Source: Faeciplasma gallinarum
GTDB taxonomy: Bacteria; Bacillota; Clostridia; Oscillospirales; Ruminococcaceae
Assembly: GCA_018711085.1 (NCBI GenBank)
Contig: DVIR01000008.1
Coordinates: 1 to 45,186, forward strand
Reading direction: 5' to 3'
DNA length: 45,186 bases
Of the stretch, positions 40,867 to 45,186 are shown in pieces (position 1 is the first letter of the stretch; every line of letters begins with the position of its first letter). The notes below the pieces were generated by a model. It did not search any database, had not been told where the DNA came from, and saw only the letters and a list, made by a program, of their open reading frames with translations. The translations under genes and the position numbers were made by a program.

Positions 40867-41814
40867 ATGGCAAAACGTAAACGAACGCAGGTAAAAGTGC
40901 TGCTTGTATACTTATCGACACTGCTTGTCTGCATTTTAATATTCGGAACGGCTGCGCTTTTTTTAATGGACGTGTTTGTCACTCAGCCCGCGCAGGAGCG
41001 TGAGCAGGAGGAGCTTGCCGCGCTTGAGGGAGAGGACGAGCCGGAGGTTGCGACAGACTACTCCGCCCTGAGAAAGACATACCTGTTTGTCGGAGCAGAA
41101 AACCAGACCTTAAACGGCATGGCGCTGATAAGGGTTTTGCCGGACAGCGGAAACATATTCATAGTTCCGGTGTCAAAGCTGACGCTTGCGACGGTGGGAA
41201 ACATAAGCGGAACGATGTCTGCGCTCTTTGAAAGCGGAGGCATGGACTACCTGATAAGCGCGGTGGAGAGCACGTTCGGCATAAGCTGCGACAGCTATAT
41301 AAAGATAACCAACGAGGGTTGGAAGTCGCTTGTGGAGTATTTCGGCGGCGTGACGAGCTACACGTTCCCGGAGGAGCTTTACTACAAAAACGAGGACACC
41401 GGCGAGCTGACGAGCTTTTCACAGGGTCCCGCATCGAGGACGCTGTGGGGAGACGATTTAAGAAGGATAATCACCTACCCGCTTTACACAAACGGCGAGC
41501 AGACGACCGTGTCGGTCATAGGCGAGCTTTCGGTTTCGCTTATAAACTCGGCGTTTACGACGCATGCGGAGGACGTGAAGAACAACCTGCAAAGCATATT
41601 CAACACCATCTTCAACAACTCCGACACAAACATCACCACTCCGAGCTTTAACGAGATGCGTCCGGCATATGAGTACATGCTCGACAACTTCACCACTCCG
41701 GCGAGCTACCGACTTGCAAGGGGCACATGGGACGAGAGAGGATACTTCACCGTGGCGGAGGACTTTAAGACGGAGCTTGCGGAGTATTTTGAGCTTGAAG
41801 AGGCGGCGCAGTAA
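40867..41814 (+). CDS. Divergent LytR-CpsA-Psr (LCP)-like membrane protein
   Basis: 315 residues. Basic start (AKRKRTQVK), one membrane segment (10-35), acidic linker (EQEELAALEGEDEPE), then an LCP-like extracytoplasmic domain: TYLFVGAENQTLNGMALIRVLPDSGNIFIVPVSKLTL and ISAVESTFGISCDSYIKITNEGWKSLVEYFGGV. LCP enzymes move teichoic acids or capsule to peptidoglycan. The catalytic signature is not intact: the usual PRDT is P-V-S-K here and the Asp before it is also missing. It may be a non-enzymatic relative. ATG follows GGAGG by six bases. Confidence 0.7.
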   Translation: MAKRKRTQVKVLLVYLSTLLVCILIFGTAALFLMDVFVTQPAQEREQEELAALEGEDEPEVATDYSALRKTYLFVGAENQTLNGMALIRVLPDSGNIFIVPVSKLTLATVGNISGTMSALFESGGMDYLISAVESTFGISCDSYIKITNEGWKSLVEYFGGVTSYTFPEELYYKNEDTGELTSFSQGPASRTLWGDDLRRIITYPLYTNGEQTTVSVIGELSVSLINSAFTTHAEDVKNNLQSIFNTIFNNSDTNITTPSFNEMRPAYEYMLDNFTTPASYRLARGTWDERGYFTVAEDFKTELAEYFELEEAAQ

Positions 41815-41834
41815 GCCGTCACAGGCATTCAGCC

Positions 41835-41868
41835 GGTGCAGGGGTGCAAGGGTGCAAGGGTGCAAGGG
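41835..41868 (+). repeat. Short tandem repeat (GGTGCAAGG)
   Basis: Three to four nine-base units GGTGCAAGG after the LCP-like gene, the first unit variant. The stretch 41815-41947 otherwise contains nothing recognisable. Confidence 0.75.
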
Positions 41869-41947
41869 CGTGCGCCCATAAATTCCGCAGATTCCGCGGG
41901 GCAGGCATACTATGCATGCCGGCATAAAAACAATCGCATAAAAAAAT

Positions 41948-41984
41948 AAGCCAAGGCGCTAAAAAGGCGCTTTGGCTTTTATTT
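41948..41984. terminator. Terminator before zapA
   Basis: AAGCCAAGGCGC pairs with GCGCTTTGGCTT (one wobble) around TAAAAAG, followed by TTATTTT; an A run precedes it. Confidence 0.85.
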
Positions 41985-41996
41985 TGCCGATACTTC

Positions 41997-42025
41997 TTGA
42001 AACTCTGAGGAATATGGGATATAAT
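41997..42025 (+). promoter_or_regulatory. Promoter of zapA-U32(-dut)
   Basis: TTGAAA (41997-42002), 17 bases, TATAAT (42020-42025). Confidence 0.85.
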
Positions 42026-42108
42026 CATTATGAATAATTATATGAAAATCTATGAAAGGGTCTTTTGGAAAGTGGCGTTGCCTACCTTGCAAAAGGCGTG
42101 GTGCAAAT

Positions 42109-42459
42109 ATGGAGAACAAAGTTAAAGTCAGAATAATCGGCAGAGAGTACACCTTGGGAACGGACAACACCCCCGAGTACACCTTGGAGCTTGCGGGAAA
42201 GCTTGACAAGAGGATGAACGAAATGCTTGCGGCGAGCAAGACTTTAAGCGGCATAGACGTAGCCATACTTTCCGCGCTTGACGCAATGGACGAGGCTGCA
42301 AAGGCGTCCGCAAACGCCGACAACATCCGCCTTCAGCTCGGAGAATACGTCACCTCGGCCGACAAGTCAAGGCAGCGTTACGAGTCGGCAAAGCGTGAAA
42401 TTGCGGCGCTGAAAAAGAGAATAGAGGAGCTTGAGACAAGGCTTTCGGCAAAGATATGA
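42109..42459 (+). CDS. zapA: Cell division protein ZapA
   Basis: 116 residues. N-terminal beta hairpin (KVRIIGREYTLGTDNTPEYTLELAGKLDKRMNEM), then a long helix and coiled coil (ALKKRIEELETRLSAK). Promotes FtsZ bundling at midcell. ATG 42109 matches the family N-terminus. An upstream in-frame ATG at 42052 would add a Cys/basic leader and is less likely. Stop overlaps the U32 gene start (ATGA), a common Firmicute pairing. Confidence 0.9.
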   Translation: MENKVKVRIIGREYTLGTDNTPEYTLELAGKLDKRMNEMLAASKTLSGIDVAILSALDAMDEAAKASANADNIRLQLGEYVTSADKSRQRYESAKREIAALKKRIEELETRLSAKI

Positions 42460-44588
42460 CCGGCGAGAAGCTTAAAAGCGGGCATTTTGCGGAGCTTTTG
42501 TCCCCTGCCGGATCACCCGAGGCTCTTGAGGCGGCGCTCAGGTGCGGCGCGGACGCGGTGTATATAGGCGGAAAGAGCTTTTCCGCGCGCCAAAACGCGC
42601 ACAACTTTGAGCGCGAAGAGATACTTGACGCGGTTCGGCTCTGCCACACGTACGGCGCAAAGGTATACCAGGCAATAAACACCTGTGCCAACGACCGCGA
42701 GCTTTCGGCGTTGGGCGGGGAAATAGAGTTTGCATGCCGCGCCGGAATAGACGGCATAATAGTTCAGGATCACGCATGCGCGATGATTGTCGCGCGCTGC
42801 TGCCCGCAGATGCCGATTCACGCCTCCACGCAGCTCACCATACACTCCGAAAACGGGGTGCTTTGGGCTAAGGAGCAGGGGTACTCAAGGGTTGTTCTGT
42901 CCCGCGAGCTGTCAGAGGAGATAATAACAAGGCTTTCGGGACTGGGGATAGAAACGGAGATATTTGTTCACGGCGCGCTCTGCATGTCGGTGTCGGGTCA
43001 GTGCTACCTCAGCGCAATGATAGGCTCCCGCTCCGCAAACAGAGGGCTTTGCGCGGGTGCATGCAGGCTTCCCTTTTCGGCGGGAGTGGCAAGAGCCAGG
43101 GACGAGTATGCGCTTTCGCTAAAGGACATGGCGCTTGATGAGGACATGTCGTGGCTTAAAAGATGCGGCGCAGCCTCTTTGAAGATAGAGGGCAGGATGA
43201 AGCGGGCGGAGTACGTCGCCGCAACTGCCGATGCATACTCAAAGGCCATGTGCGGCGAAAGCTACGACCGCGACACCCTCAGGGCGGTGTTTTCAAGGAG
43301 CGGCTTTACGGACGGCTATTTTTCAGGCATGCGCACAAAAGACATGTTCGGCGCAAGGCGTCAGGAGGACGAGGCGCTGTCGGAAAGCGTGCTCCCGCAG
43401 ATAAGAAAGATGTATCAGTCGGCGCCGCAAAAGTTTGTGCTCGACCTGACGCTTGAGGCGAGGGCGGGCCAGGAATGCCGCGTGCGGGCGTCGGACGGCG
43501 TGAACGAGGTGCGGCTGAGCTTTGAGCCGGCGCAGGCGGCCATAAACAAGCCCACAGACCCGCAAAGGGCGGCGGAGCAGCTGTCTAAGCTCGGCGGCAC
43601 GCTCTACCGTGCGGGAAAGATATCTGCGGACATAGACGCAGGGCTTATGATACCCGTTTCACGCCTTAACGAAATGAGACGTGAGGCTGTGTCTGCTCTC
43701 GACGGTGAAAGGTGCAGGGCGCTGACGAAGATAAAGCCGTTTGACCACGGCGAGCTTGAGCGGCTGATATCCGGCGCATGCAAGCCGAGCGGGTTAAAGG
43801 GCGCGCATGCGGGCAAACTAAAGTACGTAGTGCGGGTGCAAAATATCGGGCAGCTTGCCGAAATGGAGCTTGATAAGGTTTACAGGATAGTTTTGCCGCT
43901 CGGCAAATACAGACAGGCGCTTGACGCGGGGCTTAACAGGGGCACGGTTGTTTTGTCACTCCCCCGCTTTACCTTTGACGAGGACGGGGTGCTCAAAAAG
44001 ATGACCGCGGCGTTTAAGAGCGGTTTTAGGGTGTTTGAGTGCACAAACTGTGCGCATATGCGGATGGTTAAGCTTATAGGCGGTGAGGCTGTAGGCGGGT
44101 TCGGGCTGAACATCACAAACAGCCTTGCGGCAAAAAGCATGGAGCGCTCAAGCTCTGAGCCTGACAAGCTTCGCGCGATGACCCTTTCGTTTGAGCTTAA
44201 AGCGTCGCAGATAAGAGAAATTTCAAAAAACGTCGGCGTGCCGACCGGCGCGCTTATATACGGAAAACTTCCGCTGATGCTCATGGTCAACTGCCCCATA
44301 CGTGCGCAGGTGGGCTGCAAAAACTGCAAAAAACGCCTGACGGACAGGACGGGAGCTGCTTTTCCGATCCTGTGCGCAGGCTCAGACGACTTAGATTATT
44401 ATGAGCTGCTGAATTCAAAGCCGCTCGTCATGTCTGACAAGCAGTGCGATCCGGACGTGGACTTCGGAATACTTTACTTCACGGATGAAAGTCCTGAACA
44501 GGCGGCAAAGGCGCTTTCGGACTGCGTTGAGGGCAGCCCGCCGCAGGGAGACTTCACCCGCGGGCTTTACTACAGAGGAATAATATAG
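42456..44588 (+). CDS. U32-family peptidase / RlhA-like protein
   Basis: 710 residues. U32 barrel (ELLSPAGSPEALEAALRCGADAVYIGG) with the family signature EIFVHGALCMSVSGQCYLSAMIGSRSANRGLCAGACR (two Cys pairs for an Fe-S cluster), followed by DUF3656-like and C-terminal domains (CPIRAQVGCKNC). Although called collagenase-like peptidases, U32 proteins studied in bacteria include RlhA, a 23S rRNA C2501 hydroxylase; that role is more likely than proteolysis. Translationally coupled to zapA. Confidence 0.92.
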   Translation: MTGEKLKSGHFAELLSPAGSPEALEAALRCGADAVYIGGKSFSARQNAHNFEREEILDAVRLCHTYGAKVYQAINTCANDRELSALGGEIEFACRAGIDGIIVQDHACAMIVARCCPQMPIHASTQLTIHSENGVLWAKEQGYSRVVLSRELSEEIITRLSGLGIETEIFVHGALCMSVSGQCYLSAMIGSRSANRGLCAGACRLPFSAGVARARDEYALSLKDMALDEDMSWLKRCGAASLKIEGRMKRAEYVAATADAYSKAMCGESYDRDTLRAVFSRSGFTDGYFSGMRTKDMFGARRQEDEALSESVLPQIRKMYQSAPQKFVLDLTLEARAGQECRVRASDGVNEVRLSFEPAQAAINKPTDPQRAAEQLSKLGGTLYRAGKISADIDAGLMIPVSRLNEMRREAVSALDGERCRALTKIKPFDHGELERLISGACKPSGLKGAHAGKLKYVVRVQNIGQLAEMELDKVYRIVLPLGKYRQALDAGLNRGTVVLSLPRFTFDEDGVLKKMTAAFKSGFRVFECTNCAHMRMVKLIGGEAVGGFGLNITNSLAAKSMERSSSEPDKLRAMTLSFELKASQIREISKNVGVPTGALIYGKLPLMLMVNCPIRAQVGCKNCKKRLTDRTGAAFPILCAGSDDLDYYELLNSKPLVMSDKQCDPDVDFGILYFTDESPEQAAKALSDCVEGSPPQGDFTRGLYYRGII

Positions 44589-44611
44589 ATAGATAAACGG
44601 AGTAGCTTATT

Positions 44612-45052
44612 ATGATTATCAGATTTAAAAAACTCAGCGAAAACGCGGTAATACCGCATGCGGCGACGGCGGACAGCGCAGGGCTTGACCTTCACGCATG
44701 CATAGGTTCCCCGCTTGCGATAAACCCCGAAGAGGTCGTGAGCGTGCCATGCGGGGTGGCATGCTGTCCGGAGCGGCGAGATGTCGTAATGCTGATATTT
44801 ATCCGCTCGTCTTTGGGCAGAAAGTACGGGCTGACCCTTGCAAACTCTGTCGGCGTGATTGATTCCGACTACCGAGGGGAGATAATAGTGCCGCTTATAA
44901 ACCACGGCAGCGAGCCGTATGTGTTAGAGCCGGGCGAACGATTTGCCCAGCTTGTTACCCTGCCCGTAATTTTCCCGCAGGCCGTGGAGGCGTCGGAGCT
45001 TCCCGATACGGAGCGCGGCGAGGGCGGCTTCGGGTCTACGGGAAAGAAGTAA
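44612..45052 (+). CDS. dut: dUTP pyrophosphatase
   Basis: 146 residues; hydrolyses dUTP to dUMP, keeping uracil out of DNA and feeding dTMP synthesis. Five motifs are visible in order: ADSAGLDLHA, RSSLGRKYGL, GVIDSDYRGEI, PGERFAQLV and RGEGGFGSTG. Complete and probably active. GGAG lies ten bases before the ATG; it starts 23 bases after the U32 gene. A partial second copy of its 3' region follows at 45125. Confidence 0.96.
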   Translation: MIIRFKKLSENAVIPHAATADSAGLDLHACIGSPLAINPEEVVSVPCGVACCPERRDVVMLIFIRSSLGRKYGLTLANSVGVIDSDYRGEIIVPLINHGSEPYVLEPGERFAQLVTLPVIFPQAVEASELPDTERGEGGFGSTGKK

Positions 45053-45067
45053 AAGCTGGTTTTGTCT

Positions 45068-45121
45068 GTTTGCCGTAAGGCAAACATGTGCCATAATGCA
45101 AACGTGTGCCATGAGGCAAAT
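45068..45121. repeat. Three short hairpin-like tandem units after dut
   Basis: Units TGCCGTAAGGCAAACA, TGTGCCATAATGCAAACG and TGTGCCATGAGGCAAATC, about 18 bases each. The first is a perfect hairpin, GTTTGCC-GTAA-GGCAAAC. It lies between dut and its partial copy and may be the dut terminator or a mark of the duplication event. Confidence 0.65.
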
Positions 45122-45124
45122 CGA

Positions 45125-45186
45125 CGCTTTGCCCAGCTTGTGACATTGCCCGTAATTTTTCCGCAGGCCGTGGAGGCGTCGGAGCT
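45125..45186 (+). pseudogene. Partial second copy of dut (3' part), cut by window edge
   Basis: 62 bases match 44939-45000 of dut with five differences, and the frame encodes the same residues (R-F-A-Q-L-V-T-L-P-V-I-F-P-Q-A-V-E-A-S-E-L). All five differences are synonymous (CGA/CGC, GTT/GTG, ACC/ACA, CTG/TTG, TTC/TTT). There is no start codon or upstream dut sequence, so it is a fragment rather than a gene. The right end lies outside the window. Confidence 0.85.

Noticed and set aside
42456..44588. Functional pairing of the 'collagenase-like' U32 protein with the collagen-like protein at 4182-5228
   Set aside because: Genes are 37 kb apart and the characterised U32 relative RlhA acts on rRNA; the name is historical.

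Overview
The window reads as chromosome of an anaerobic, fermentative Clostridia-type bacterium (Bacillota). The evidence is the rimP-nusA-ylxR-ylxQ-infB-rbfA-nrnA-truB-ribF gene order, a bifurcating-type [FeFe] hydrogenase operon (HydC/HydB/HydA) with sensory-type accessory genes, AGGAGG-like ribosome binding sites, several near-consensus sigma-A promoters, a collagen-like surface protein, and U32 peptidase, ZapA and LuxS genes of Firmicute type. Base composition looks close to half G+C. I see no phage, IS element, rRNA operon or CRISPR array, and I cannot name the species.

Layout. 1-330: two ~121-bp tandem repeats. 419-877: luxS. 878-1650: gene-free. 1747-3483: LysM/G5/M23 envelope peptidase with a WalR-type box in front. 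3852-3935: tRNA-Leu(GAG). 4182-5228: collagen-like protein. 5284-5946 (minus): endonuclease III. 6062-14566: one long hydrogenase operon with its own promoter, a palindromic putative operator, a predicted three-way-junction leader RNA and a strong terminator. 14657-19939 (minus): a small secreted or anchored protein, a GH97 glycosidase lipoprotein with a carbohydrate-binding module, an acyl-ACP thioesterase paired with a 4-TM protein, and a membrane protein with a Q/Y/G-rich tail. 20105-20528: palindromic repeat cluster and tRNA-Arg(CCG). 20648-22612 (minus): metG. 22811-23821 (minus): small proteins. 23872-28696 (minus): a GldA/GldF/GldG-like ABC system plus a DUF4340 protein. 28812-38497 (minus): the ten-gene translation/transcription-factor operon running rimP to gltX. 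38639-39814 (minus): alanine racemase. 40086-45052 (plus): SLOG/DUF1273 protein, a degenerate LCP-like protein, zapA, U32 peptidase and dut. The window ends inside a second copy of the 3' part of dut.

How the parts work together. The hydrogenase operon combines the catalytic HydABC chain (NADH via the HydB flavin and Fe-S clusters to the H-cluster of HydA) with a regulatory set: a second H-cluster protein with an Ala substitution typical of sensory HydS, two DRTGG proteins, two GHKL/HATPase proteins and a PHP phosphoesterase. Start/stop overlaps tie this set together. I infer an H2/redox sensing and signalling module whose chemistry is undescribed as far as I know. The minus-strand operon from rimP to gltX is a classical information-processing operon with an attenuator-like hairpin at its 5' end and a hairpin-spaced Shine-Dalgarno before gltX.

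Main items for a second look: the leader RNA and operator of the hydrogenase operon (6062-6158); the HydS-like signalling set (6715-10450); the all-synonymous dut 3' duplication (45125-45186); the over-represented palindrome GCATGC (about 50 sites counted by eye against about 12 expected); the hairpin-bridged Shine-Dalgarno of gltX (30270-30298); and the WalR-type box at 1659-1675.
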